In this document: piece after piece, positions 38,198-45,924 of the stretch
Layout of the letters: each line of letters opens with the position of its first letter
How positions within the stretch are numbered: the first letter of the stretch is position 1
Origin: Nitratireductor indicus C115
GTDB taxonomy: Bacteria; Pseudomonadota; Alphaproteobacteria; Rhizobiales; Rhizobiaceae
Length of the DNA stretch: 64,000 nt
Direction of reading: 5' to 3'
Assembly (NCBI RefSeq): GCF_000300515.1
Contig: NZ_AMSI01000005.1
Coordinates: 288,309-352,308 of the forward strand
Notes under the pieces: generated by a model
Told to the model about the DNA's origin: nothing
The model's input: only the letters and a program-made list of their open reading frames with translations
Database searches by the model: none
Made by a program: the position numbers and the translations under genes

Positions 38198-38956
38198 TCA
38201 GAAAAGCGTCAGTTGATCGTCTTTATCGCTGCTCTTTTTTTCAGCGGTTATGGCATCTGCCGGCCGTTCGGCGCGGTCCTGCAACTCCGGGCCGGCATTG
38301 GCGACCTTGTTGACCTTGTCGGACACGGGAATTGCTTCGAAGAAATCCGGTTCGGCGGGCTTCAGCAGGTCCGCCACATGACGCGGCTCCTGATTGAGAC
38401 AATCGAGCCAGCGCTCGAAATCCTGCGGCTCGATCACCACCGGCATGCGATGATGAATCCCCTTCAGCCGGGCGTTCGCCTCGGTGGTCAGTATCGCGCC
38501 GGTATCCATCTCCGTGCCGCCGGGTTCCGACCAGCTTTCCATCAAACCGGCAAAGGCGATGACGCCGCCATGGCGTGGCCTGATCCAATAGGGCTCGGCG
38601 CGTTTATTGCCCACGCGCCGCCATTCGTAGAATCCGCTGGCCGGTACAAGCGCGCGGCGATGCCGCATGGCGGTCTTGAAGGAAGCCTTTTGCGCGGCCG
38701 TTTCAGAGCGCGCATTGAAAAGCAGGGGCAGATCGGCGGGATTTTTCGCCCATGACGGGATCAGCCCCCAGCGCACCAGAAGCGCCGAACGGGACGGCAG
38801 ATTCGAGCCGGGTGCACGCGAGGGACCGGAAAGCGCCATGAGGATGGGCTGCGTCGGAGCGATGTTGTAGCGTGGCGGGAACGGATCCAATTCCATCACG
38901 CCAAGCATGGACTGCACCGCATCGGGTGTCGCAGTCAGCGCGAAACGGCCGCACAT
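38198..38956 (-). CDS. SRAP-domain protein (YedK/HMCES type)
   Basis: SRAP proteins form a covalent thiazolidine crosslink with abasic sites in single-stranded DNA and shield them during replication. The 252-residue protein begins MCGRF, so Cys2 becomes the N-terminal nucleophile after Met removal; Asn81 (NARSET), Glu111 (SGFYEW) and the His pair in GIHHRMPVV complete the active site. A Pro/Lys/Asp-rich C-terminal extension of ~50 residues follows. It converges on the FAD oxidoreductase with a 21-base gap. Confidence 0.94.
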   Translation of the reverse strand: MCGRFALTATPDAVQSMLGVMELDPFPPRYNIAPTQPILMALSGPSRAPGSNLPSRSALLVRWGLIPSWAKNPADLPLLFNARSETAAQKASFKTAMRHRRALVPASGFYEWRRVGNKRAEPYWIRPRHGGVIAFAGLMESWSEPGGTEMDTGAILTTEANARLKGIHHRMPVVIEPQDFERWLDCLNQEPRHVADLLKPAEPDFFEAIPVSDKVNKVANAGPELQDRAERPADAITAEKKSSDKDDQLTLF

Positions 38957-39090
38957 GGCTTGTTTCCCTGGGTTATGGTCCGGCCCGCCATGCGGGACAT
39001 TCTTTGCACGATGAACCCCTCGGAGTGTGACATTTCCGGTTGCTTGCGGCAGAGTTGGCGATCAAACCGGGCTATGCAAGGTGTCATTCC

Positions 39091-39510
39091 ATGAAATCAG
39101 AGGAAATCCACGCGGTGTCGGCGGCTGTCGTGCAAAACGGCCGCTTCCTGCTGGTTCGACGGGGACGGCCGCCGGCCGAGGGGCTCTATGCATTTCCCGG
39201 CGGGCGCCTGGAGGAAGGTGAGACGCATGAGGAAGCCGTTGCCCGCGAGATCATGGAGGAAACAGGGCTGACCGTGCTTTCGGCGGCATTCCTGCGGGAG
39301 ATCCGCCTGCCGGTCGAGGAACGCGATATGGTTTTCCTTCTGAGCGTCTATCGCGCCGAGGCCGCTGCAGGCGAACCGGTGGCCGGCGACGATGCGGCGG
39401 AGGCGGCCTGGTTCACGCCCGATGAAATCAGGCAGCTTCCGATCACCCAGAGCACACTTGCAATCGTCGAGGAACTGAGCGCGGCATGGCCAAACCGAAA
39501 GGTCGGCTAA
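39091..39510 (+). CDS. NUDIX hydrolase
   Basis: The 139-residue protein holds a full Nudix box, GRLEEGETHEEAVAREIMEE followed by TGL, in the usual place (about 38-60). The N terminus HAVSAAVVQNGRFLLVRRG is like MutT/ADP-sugar hydrolases. ATG 39091 follows AAGGTG; a longer upstream frame adds 17 unconserved residues. The NUDIX substrate cannot be told; housecleaning of oxidised nucleotides or ADP-ribose-like molecules is possible. It lies divergently from the SRAP gene. Confidence 0.9.
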   Translation: MKSEEIHAVSAAVVQNGRFLLVRRGRPPAEGLYAFPGGRLEEGETHEEAVAREIMEETGLTVLSAAFLREIRLPVEERDMVFLLSVYRAEAAAGEPVAGDDAAEAAWFTPDEIRQLPITQSTLAIVEELSAAWPNRKVG

Positions 39511-39642
39511 CAGCTTTCTCAATCTTGCCACTTTCTTCACGCGGATGCGACTATGATGGGAAAAAGCGTGCCAATGCGCGCCCGGAGGCTAAATTTGTTC
39601 ACCAGAGCATCCTGCGGTCAGGCGAAATCATCCGATATCCGC

Positions 39643-40071
39643 ATGAACGTGGAAATATACGAAAATGGACCGAAACGCCGTTTCCATGAAACCGCGAAGC
39701 TGTCCGGAGTATCCGCGACCATGCTCGTTATTGCTGCCCTGGCATTTGCGATACAGCCCGCGCGCGCTGCCGAGGCCGCCTATGAGAAACCACTTCTGCG
39801 CCTCGCCGAGGTGCTTGGAGCGGTCCATTATCTGCGCAATCTTTGCGGTGAGACCTCCGATGCATGGCGAGGCAAGATGCAGGAGCTTCTGACGACCGAG
39901 GCCCCCTCGCCCGAGCGGCGCGAGAAACTCGTTGCCAGCTTCAACCAAGGCTACCGCGCCTTCGCCGGCACCTACCAAAGCTGTACGCAACAGGCGCGCA
40001 GCGCCATCTCGGGCTATATGGAAGAAGGCGCGCGCCTGTCGAAGGACATAGCGCAACGATACGGGAACTGA
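39643..40071 (+). CDS. TIGR02301/DUF2385-family secreted protein
   Basis: From ATG 39643 the 142-residue product has a 22-residue polar lead, a signal-like segment (GVSATMLVIAALAFAIQPARA) and a mature domain with RLAEVLGAVHYLRNLCGE and FAGTYQSCTQQAR, two conserved Cys that probably pair in the periplasm. This matches the Rhizobiales family TIGR02301. The start is uncertain: ATG 39574 and ATG 39553 are also possible, and none has a strong ribosome site. The downstream gene begins 10 bases after its stop, so they are probably co-transcribed. Confidence 0.75.
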   Translation: MNVEIYENGPKRRFHETAKLSGVSATMLVIAALAFAIQPARAAEAAYEKPLLRLAEVLGAVHYLRNLCGETSDAWRGKMQELLTTEAPSPERREKLVASFNQGYRAFAGTYQSCTQQARSAISGYMEEGARLSKDIAQRYGN

Positions 40072-40081
40072 AGGAAAACCG

Positions 40082-40864
40082 ATGCGGAACTCCAGTTTTT
40101 CCAGAACCAGTCGAACCTCCGCCCCGCGCGCCTGTCTGAGCGCGCTCGCTTTGCTTCTTGCTCTGGCAGGGCCCGGCCATGCGCTCAGCCAGCTTCAGGA
40201 GGCGCCGGAGCCTGCGGAAGAGCCGTCCGAGACGATCGAGCGTGTGCCGCTCCCTTCGCCTGTCAAACCGCCTGCGGCCGCGAACGAAGTGGAACCGTCC
40301 GAACCGGGAGATGAACCGGGTGCGGAAGAGGCAGCCCCGGACGGAGGGGCGAGCGAAGAGGAAGTCGTTCGCCCTCGCATAGACCCCGACAAGCCGCTGC
40401 CTGAAGTTCTCTATGATCTCGACAAGCTGCCCGAACCTGTTCGGCGCATGCATGATCTGATCGTCGAGGCCTGCAAGACCGGCGACCTGGAACAGCTGCG
40501 CCCGCTGATCGGCATGGGCGAAGACGCCACACAGCTTTCTCTCGGCGGGATCGAAGGCGATCCGCTGCAATTCCTGCGGGAGCTTTCGGGCGACGACGAG
40601 GGACAGGAAATCATGGCCATCCTACTGGAAGTGCTGCAGGCGGGCTATGTCCACGCCGATGTGGGCACGCCTTCGGAACTCTATGTCTGGCCTTATTTCT
40701 TTGCCGTGCCGCTCGACAGCCTCGACAAGCGCCAAAGAGTGGAGCTCTTCACCCTGGTAACGGCGGGCGACTACGAGGAGATGAAGAATTTCGGCGCCTA
40801 TGTGTTTTATCGCGTGGGCATCACCCCTGAAGGGCATTGGGCGTTTTTCGTGGCAGGAGACTGA
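40082..40864 (+). CDS. Secreted hypothetical protein, Glu/Pro-rich N terminus
   Basis: The 260-residue product has a signal peptide (CLSALALLLALAGPGHALS), then ~70 residues rich in Glu and Pro, then a compact domain with DKPLPEVLYDLDKLPEPVRR, EDATQLSLGG and YVWPYFFAVPLDSLDKRQR. The C-terminal half resembles conserved rhizobial envelope proteins of unknown function. ATG has AAGGAAAA nearby and follows the TIGR02301 gene by 10 bases, so the two may work together in the periplasm. No catalytic motif is visible. Confidence 0.75.
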   Translation: MRNSSFSRTSRTSAPRACLSALALLLALAGPGHALSQLQEAPEPAEEPSETIERVPLPSPVKPPAAANEVEPSEPGDEPGAEEAAPDGGASEEEVVRPRIDPDKPLPEVLYDLDKLPEPVRRMHDLIVEACKTGDLEQLRPLIGMGEDATQLSLGGIEGDPLQFLRELSGDDEGQEIMAILLEVLQAGYVHADVGTPSELYVWPYFFAVPLDSLDKRQRVELFTLVTAGDYEEMKNFGAYVFYRVGITPEGHWAFFVAGD

Positions 40865-40963
40865 CGGGCCCTGACAAGCGGTTCTCGCCGTGCCTTGCCG
40901 CGCACGCGAAAGCATCCTAGCTAGAGAGCATCGCCCTCAGCTTCGCGTTCTTTCGGATAAGCC

Positions 40964-41821
40964 ATGCCCGTCATTCACCTCGCCCCACGCGCCACCGTCC
41001 GTGTCAGCGGTCCGGAAGCCGAGCACTTCCTGCACAATGTGATCACCACCGACCTTGGAGCGTTGCAACCCGGCGAGGCAAAGGCCGGCGCGCTTTTGAC
41101 CCCGCAGGGCAAGATCATGTTCGACTTCGTGGTATCACGCGCCGGACCGGGTGCATTCCGGCTCGACTGCCGTGCAGACATTGCCGCTGATCTCGCTCGC
41201 CGGTTGATGCTCTACAAACTTCGTGCGAAGCTCGATATTGCACTGGAAGAACAATCTGTTGTGGCGGTTTCGTGGGAAAATGATTCCGCTCACGAGACCG
41301 GCGACGAAACAGTGCTCGACCTGCGCTTTCCGGCCGAGACCAGGGTGATCCGCCATTATGGCACACAACCGCCAGCCAATGCGGACGAGACCGGCTGGAC
41401 GAGATTGCGCATCGAGAACGCCGTGGCGGAGAGCGGCAGCGACTTCGCCCTGGGGGACGCATTTCCGCATGATGTGCTCTATGATCAGAATGGCGGCGTC
41501 GGCCTGAAAAAGGGATGCTATATCGGGCAGGAGGTCGTTTCGCGCATGCACCACCGGGGCACTGCGCGCCGGCGCCTGCTGATTGCGAGCGCCGAGGCCG
41601 TCCTGCCGGAGGCAGGCACCGAGCTCAAGGCCAATGATCGTGCGCTGGGCACACTTGGCAGTGTGGCAGGAACGATGGGACTTGCCATCGCCCGCATCGA
41701 CCGGGTGAAAGATGCCATGGATGCGGCGATACCCATTCTGGCCGGAGAGGTTTCCGTCACGCTGAGCATTCCCGCCTGGGCCCGTTTCACCTTTCCCGAG
41801 ACCGGTGGAGGCGAGGCGTGA
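40964..41821 (+). CDS. ygfZ: Folate-binding protein YgfZ
   Basis: YgfZ is a tetrahydrofolate-binding member of the aminomethyltransferase fold that supports Fe-S cluster enzymes such as MiaB. The 285-residue protein shows the family motif KKGCYIGQEVVSRMHHRG (K-G-C-Y-x-G-Q-E) with the conserved Cys. The N terminus HLAPRATVRVSGPEAEHFL and LHNVITTDLGAL fit the family. It overlaps the HD hydrolase gene by GTGA, so they are translationally coupled. Confidence 0.93.
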   Translation: MPVIHLAPRATVRVSGPEAEHFLHNVITTDLGALQPGEAKAGALLTPQGKIMFDFVVSRAGPGAFRLDCRADIAADLARRLMLYKLRAKLDIALEEQSVVAVSWENDSAHETGDETVLDLRFPAETRVIRHYGTQPPANADETGWTRLRIENAVAESGSDFALGDAFPHDVLYDQNGGVGLKKGCYIGQEVVSRMHHRGTARRRLLIASAEAVLPEAGTELKANDRALGTLGSVAGTMGLAIARIDRVKDAMDAAIPILAGEVSVTLSIPAWARFTFPETGGGEA

Positions 41822-42444
41822 GCCCGGCCAAGGCACCGGAGGCCGCCCGCGCCTGGCAACGCATGCTTTCGGGCCGGAGGCTCGACCTGCTCGACCCTTC
41901 CCCGCTCGATATCGAGATCGGCGACATCGCGCACGGGCTTGCCCGCGTTGCCCGGTGGAACGGACAGACCGAGGGCGACAACGCCTATTCGGTTGCCCAG
42001 CATTCGCTTCTCGTTGAAGATGTTTTCGGCAGGATCGTCGCAGGCGCCACCGCTGACTGGTTACAGGCCGCGCTCCTGCACGATGCCCCCGAATATGTGA
42101 TCGGCGACATGATCTCGCCCTTCAAGGCCACACTCGGCGACGACTACAAATCTGTCGAGAAGCGATTGCAGCGTGCCATCCATCTGCGCTTCACCCTGCC
42201 GCCGGATATAACGGTGACGCTCAAAAAGGCGATCAAGCGTGCGGACCGCATCGCCGCCTTCTATGAAGCAACGAGGCTTGCCGGTTTCGCCGAAAGCGAG
42301 GCTGCACGCTTCTTCGGCCGACCGAGGGGCATCGCACCGGAGACGGTCGACATGACGCCCCAGCCTGCAAAGAAAGCACAAGCCGCCTTCCTGAAGCGAT
42401 TTGCCGAAATCGAGAAGTTGCGTGGGCGGGGATCGGTCGGCTGA
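41818..42444 (+). CDS. HD-domain (YfbR-like) hydrolase
   Basis: The 208-residue protein carries the HD phosphohydrolase metal set: SVAQHSLLV (first His), LLHDAPEYVIGD (His-Asp) and a later Asp in IKRADRIAAF. Its shape is that of YfbR, a 5'-deoxynucleotidase acting on dNMPs, though substrate preference is unproven. GTG start within the ygfZ stop. A hairpin TTCTCCCCG-CGAA-CGGGGAGAA follows 57 bases downstream. Confidence 0.87.
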   Translation: MSPAKAPEAARAWQRMLSGRRLDLLDPSPLDIEIGDIAHGLARVARWNGQTEGDNAYSVAQHSLLVEDVFGRIVAGATADWLQAALLHDAPEYVIGDMISPFKATLGDDYKSVEKRLQRAIHLRFTLPPDITVTLKKAIKRADRIAAFYEATRLAGFAESEAARFFGRPRGIAPETVDMTPQPAKKAQAAFLKRFAEIEKLRGRGSVG

Positions 42445-42501
42445 CTGGAGCTCCGCAGGATTGAGGCGCTGAGGCCCGACCCGCATCCGCCTGCCGGCAC
42501 T

Positions 42502-42523
42502 TTCTCCCCGCGAACGGGGAGAA
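42502..42523 (+). repeat. RIME-like hairpin TTCTCCCCG-CGAA-CGGGGAGAA
   Basis: Perfect 9-base stem and 4-base loop in the spacer after the HD hydrolase. Sequences of this type (CTCCCCG...CGGGGAG) are common intergenic mosaic elements in Rhizobiales; more degraded forms occur here near 11876-11912 and 60953-60976. It could also end the ygfZ-HD transcript, although there is no T-run. Confidence 0.6.
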
Positions 42524-42544
42524 GGAGGGGCGGGATGCGCTTAT

Positions 42545-42710
42545 GAGGCTCCAGAGCGCCGTTCTTGCGCATGCCCTATCCCGAAAGCCGGTGCCCGCTT
42601 CCGCGAGACATGCGCTAGATCGGTTCACCGTTTCACTTGAACCGATCTATTTTGTTTTTCCGCATTTATGCAGACGCTAGGTGATTCCACCTGACTGCAA
42701 AATGCCTAGC
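42545..42710 (+). repeat. Mosaic palindromic repeat, copy C
   Basis: Left part holds CGAAAGCCGGTGCCCGCTTCCG (a version of the 22554 hairpin); then a perfect 11-base stem AGATCGGTTCA / TGAACCGATCT (42617-42648); then GCATTTATGC (42662) to GCAAAATGC (42705) with AGGTG-ATTC-CACCT inside. The last bases, CCTAGC, pair with GCTAGG at 42675-42680 and include the TAG stop of the leftward ligase gene. Confidence 0.85.
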
Positions 42711-44157
42711 GCTCCAGTCGGTCGATGAACCACTGGGTAAGCTTGGTCCAGACCGTATCCTTCTCGCCCGCATCCTCACAGCCATGGTCGAGATTGGGAT
42801 TGTCGTTGACCTCGATGACATAGATGCCATCGGGCGTTTCCTTAATGTCGACGCCATAAAGCCCGTCGCCGATACAGCGCGCGGCGCGCACGGCGATATC
42901 GATCACCTCCTTCGGTGTCTCCGCCAGCGTGAAGGAGCGAAAGCCGCCCTCATCCGGCTTGCCGCCGCGCTCGTGATTGACGATCTGCCAATGCTTCTTG
43001 GCCATCAGATAATGAACAGCAAACAATGGTTCGCCACCCAGAACGCCAATGCGCCAGTCAAACTCCGTCGGCAGGAATTTCTGCGCAATCAGAAGATCGG
43101 AATCCTCCAGCCATTTGGTGGCCAGCGCCCTCAATTCATCCAGGGTCGACGCCTTTTTGACACCGCGCGAAAACGAACTGTCGGGAATTTTCAGGACCAG
43201 CGGGAAACCGAGTTGCTCGGCGGCTTTTTCTAGATCGCCCGGTCCAGCGATCATCACCGTCGGCGGAACCGGGACATTGTTGGCCGCCATCAATTCGTTC
43301 AGATAGACCTTGTTGGTGCAGCGGATCATCGACAGGGGATCATCGATGACGGGCATGCCTTCCTGCTGTGCGCGGCGGGCGAAACGATAGGTGTGGTTCG
43401 AGATCGAGGTGGTTTCGCGGATGAAGAGCGCGTCGAAATTGGCGAGCCGCGGCAGATCCTTCCTGGTGATCGGCTCCACCTCGACGCCCATGCGCGCGGC
43501 AACCCGCGACCAATGCTTGAGCGAGGCGATGCTTGAGGGCGGCAGCTCTTCCTTCGGATCTATGAGGGTCGCAAAACTGTAGCGGGCGGCGGCACGCGCC
43601 TTTCCGTCGCGCCACTGGCGGCTGGTGTAGGTCTCAAGGCAAGCGGTAAAGCGCTCCTTCTCTTCAGCCGACATGCGCGCCAGCGGGCGAAAGCCGATGC
43701 GGGTGATCGTGGCCCAATCGCCATCCTTGATGGAAACCTCGAGCGCAGGTGCACGGAACCAATCGAAGAGAAGCCGGGCAAAGCGCTCCCACGCCTTGCT
43801 TGGCCCGATGCCGAAGAAAACCCCTACGCTCGATGGAAAGGCGCCCCCCAGTTCGGCGCGGCAACGGTTCAACGCCTGTTCCAGCTCCGGCAGGGAATTT
43901 TCATAGAGCTTGCGAGCCGACAGGTCGATCATCGTCTCGACCGAAGGGATCACGCGGTGGCCGCGCGAACTCGCAAGAAGCGAGGCATAATAGCCTCGGC
44001 TCTGATAGGCATAGCTCGACGAAAGATTGATAATCTTCGGCAACTGCCCGCGAAAAAGCGACGGATGGGTGAGATAATCCCGGTTGGTGATGATCTTGTA
44101 TGGGGTGGCGGTCTCGTCCAGATCGCCTTTCCTGCCAGTCAGGATGACCCAGGTCAT
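42706..44157 (-). CDS. RimK-like ATP-grasp ligase with N-terminal RLAN domain
   Basis: The 483-residue protein has an N-terminal RLAN-type region (residues ~15-190, with NRDYLTHPSLFRG and VIPSVETMIDLSARKLYENS) and a C-terminal ATP-grasp ligase (~270-475) with NKVYLNELMAANNVPVP, the nucleotide lysine in PLVLKIPDSSFSRG and the metal ligands in YVIEVNDNPNLDHG. ATP-grasp ligases of this type join a carboxylate to an amine, e.g. adding Glu to a protein or peptide. It overlaps the GNAT gene by ATGA. The GNAT could acetylate the amine or an end product. Target unknown; peptide or small-metabolite modification is inference. Confidence 0.88.
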   Translation of the reverse strand: MTWVILTGRKGDLDETATPYKIITNRDYLTHPSLFRGQLPKIINLSSSYAYQSRGYYASLLASSRGHRVIPSVETMIDLSARKLYENSLPELEQALNRCRAELGGAFPSSVGVFFGIGPSKAWERFARLLFDWFRAPALEVSIKDGDWATITRIGFRPLARMSAEEKERFTACLETYTSRQWRDGKARAAARYSFATLIDPKEELPPSSIASLKHWSRVAARMGVEVEPITRKDLPRLANFDALFIRETTSISNHTYRFARRAQQEGMPVIDDPLSMIRCTNKVYLNELMAANNVPVPPTVMIAGPGDLEKAAEQLGFPLVLKIPDSSFSRGVKKASTLDELRALATKWLEDSDLLIAQKFLPTEFDWRIGVLGGEPLFAVHYLMAKKHWQIVNHERGGKPDEGGFRSFTLAETPKEVIDIAVRAARCIGDGLYGVDIKETPDGIYVIEVNDNPNLDHGCEDAGEKDTVWTKLTQWFIDRLER

Positions 44158-44630
44158 TTAGGGCCTTCTTCCTCTTCTTTGCCGCCCAAGCGCTTTTCGT
44201 AGCGCAGGGCGCGCATGCCGTCATGATAGTAATTCTCATGCTGCCCGAAGCAGCGATAGCCGGATTTCTCATAGAGCGAAATTGCGCCTGAATTATCTTC
44301 CCGCACCTCAAGGCGCATGAGCTGACAACCGCGCAACATCGTCTCCTGCTCTACAGCCTCTAAAAGAAGGCCTGCGATGCCACGCCCCAGAGCCTGCGGC
44401 GACACAGCGATGGAGTAAAGCCGCGCCTTGCGGCTCAGCCGACGCAGGAGCACGAGCGCATAGGCAAGGATCCGCCCGTTTTCCGCCGCGACGAGAAGGA
44501 TTGCCGAACGCCGGCTCGAAAGCGTGTAGAATGACCGACGCGACAGCCAGTCGCCCGTAAAGGCGGCATTCTCGATAGCGAGCAAAGCCTCGACATCGCT
44601 GCGACGCGCAGGACGGACCTCGATCGTCAT
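44154..44630 (-). CDS. GNAT-family N-acetyltransferase (RimI-like)
   Basis: The 158-residue protein has the acetyl-CoA loop VSPQALGRGIAGLLLEAVE and the following RLEVREDNSGAISLYEKSGY, as in RimI-type acetyltransferases of protein N termini. It ends EEEEGPK. The gene lies directly upstream of the RLAN/ATP-grasp gene with an ATGA overlap, so it is unlikely to be the housekeeping RimI of S18 (rpsR is far away); a joint role in modifying one peptide or metabolite is more likely but unproven. Confidence 0.85.
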   Translation of the reverse strand: MTIEVRPARRSDVEALLAIENAAFTGDWLSRRSFYTLSSRRSAILLVAAENGRILAYALVLLRRLSRKARLYSIAVSPQALGRGIAGLLLEAVEQETMLRGCQLMRLEVREDNSGAISLYEKSGYRCFGQHENYYHDGMRALRYEKRLGGKEEEEGPK

Positions 44631-44830
44631 GGATTTGCTCCCCTGAAATTCCCGCTGCGGATTTGCGACCCCGGTCTCATATTGCTAGACACGGGGTCTC
44701 CGCACAGCCGACGCAGGCTGAAATCCGCAACCGCACCGAAAGTGGCGCGTTGGCGATTTCGACAGGGGCGATGACGCGCTTTCCGCGCATCGACGACAAT
44801 CACGACAAACTGCACGGAGATCGTTTATCC

Positions 44831-45736
44831 ATGGAGCTGCAACCAGAAAACCTCATGACGGTGGCAGAATCAGTGCTGGCCCAGGTCAGTGAGTTCGCCG
44901 TATCTTACGCCTTCTCGATTCTCGGCGCCATCGTTCTCATCGTGGCCGGCTTCATCGTGGCAGGGGTGGTGCAGCGCGCCGTCACACGCACGCTGCGACG
45001 CTTCCCCTCCTTCGACATCACGCTGACGACCTTCTTCGCGACCATTGCGCGCTATGCAGTGCTCGTGCTTGTCGGGGTCACGGTTCTTGCCCAGTTCGGC
45101 GTGCAGACGGCCAGCATCATCGCAGCGCTCGGCGCGGCTGGCCTGGCCATCGGCCTCGCCCTCCAGGGCACCTTGCAGAACATCGCAGCCGGTATCATGC
45201 TTCTGGTGCTGAAACCCTTTCGGATCGGCGAATATGTGGAGGCAAGCGGCATCTCAGGCACGGTTCAGTCCATCGGCCTTTTCGCCACGGAGATGAAAAC
45301 CGTTGACGGGCTCTATATCCTGGCTCCCAACAGTTCGCTCTGGAACACCTCCGTCACCAATTTCACCCGCAACCCGCTGCGCCGGAACGATCTGGCGATC
45401 GGGATCGGCTATGGGGACGACATCAATCTGGCGCAGGAAACCATGCTTGATCTCGCCAAGGCGGATGCCCGGATTCTCAGCGAACCGGCACCGGCGGTGT
45501 TCGTTTCCGAGCTTGGCGACAGCGCCGTCGGCATCACGCTGCGTTACTGGACGCAGACAGCCGACTGGTGGCAGACGCGCCTGGATATGACCAAGGCCGG
45601 CAAGGAAGCCTTCGACGCCAAAGGCATCTCCATCCCGTTCCCGCAACGCGACGTGCACTATCTGCCTGTGGAGGCGGAACCGCAGGGCAAAAGCGTCGGC
45701 AAGGCCGGTGCGGCAGCGGCAGGCTCGAAGAAATAG
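44831..45736 (+). CDS. Small-conductance mechanosensitive channel (MscS family)
   Basis: The 301-residue protein has three N-terminal membrane helices, the third containing the pore helix ALGAAGLAIGLALQGTLQN, then the beta domain GEYVEASGISGTVQSIG and a C-terminal region up to DVHYLPVE. This is the MscS core, which opens on osmotic downshift and releases solutes. ATG 44831 was chosen because ACGGAG lies upstream and the upstream frame is not hydrophobic. Divergent from the GNAT gene. Confidence 0.93.
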   Translation: MELQPENLMTVAESVLAQVSEFAVSYAFSILGAIVLIVAGFIVAGVVQRAVTRTLRRFPSFDITLTTFFATIARYAVLVLVGVTVLAQFGVQTASIIAALGAAGLAIGLALQGTLQNIAAGIMLLVLKPFRIGEYVEASGISGTVQSIGLFATEMKTVDGLYILAPNSSLWNTSVTNFTRNPLRRNDLAIGIGYGDDINLAQETMLDLAKADARILSEPAPAVFVSELGDSAVGITLRYWTQTADWWQTRLDMTKAGKEAFDAKGISIPFPQRDVHYLPVEAEPQGKSVGKAGAAAAGSKK

Positions 45737-45846
45737 CGACCGCCCCATACAAACCGGCATGCAGCCCGCGCGTTTTCAAAAGGCTGTGCTGCATGCCGCT
45801 CTTGGGCCAGTGAAGATTTTTGAATGTAACGAGTGTTTTTATTCAT

Positions 45847-45874
45847 TTGCATTGATGCAAGCTCATTCTATCTT
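45847..45874 (+). promoter_or_regulatory. Candidate promoter with operator dyad upstream of the MFS gene
   Basis: TTGCAT, a 16-base spacer and TATCTT form a likely sigma-70-type promoter. The -35 box is the left half of a perfect dyad, TTGCAT-TG-ATGCAA (45847-45860), typical in size for a dimeric repressor or activator site. No regulator gene is adjacent. Confidence 0.5.
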
Positions 45875-45924
45875 GCTGTATGGGCATGAGCCCGAGAACC
45901 GTTTTCACAACAAACGAGTCGATC

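Noticed and set aside
42502-42523. Terminator call for the 42502 hairpin
   Set aside because: Stem is strong but no T-run follows; the sequence is better explained as an intergenic mosaic element.
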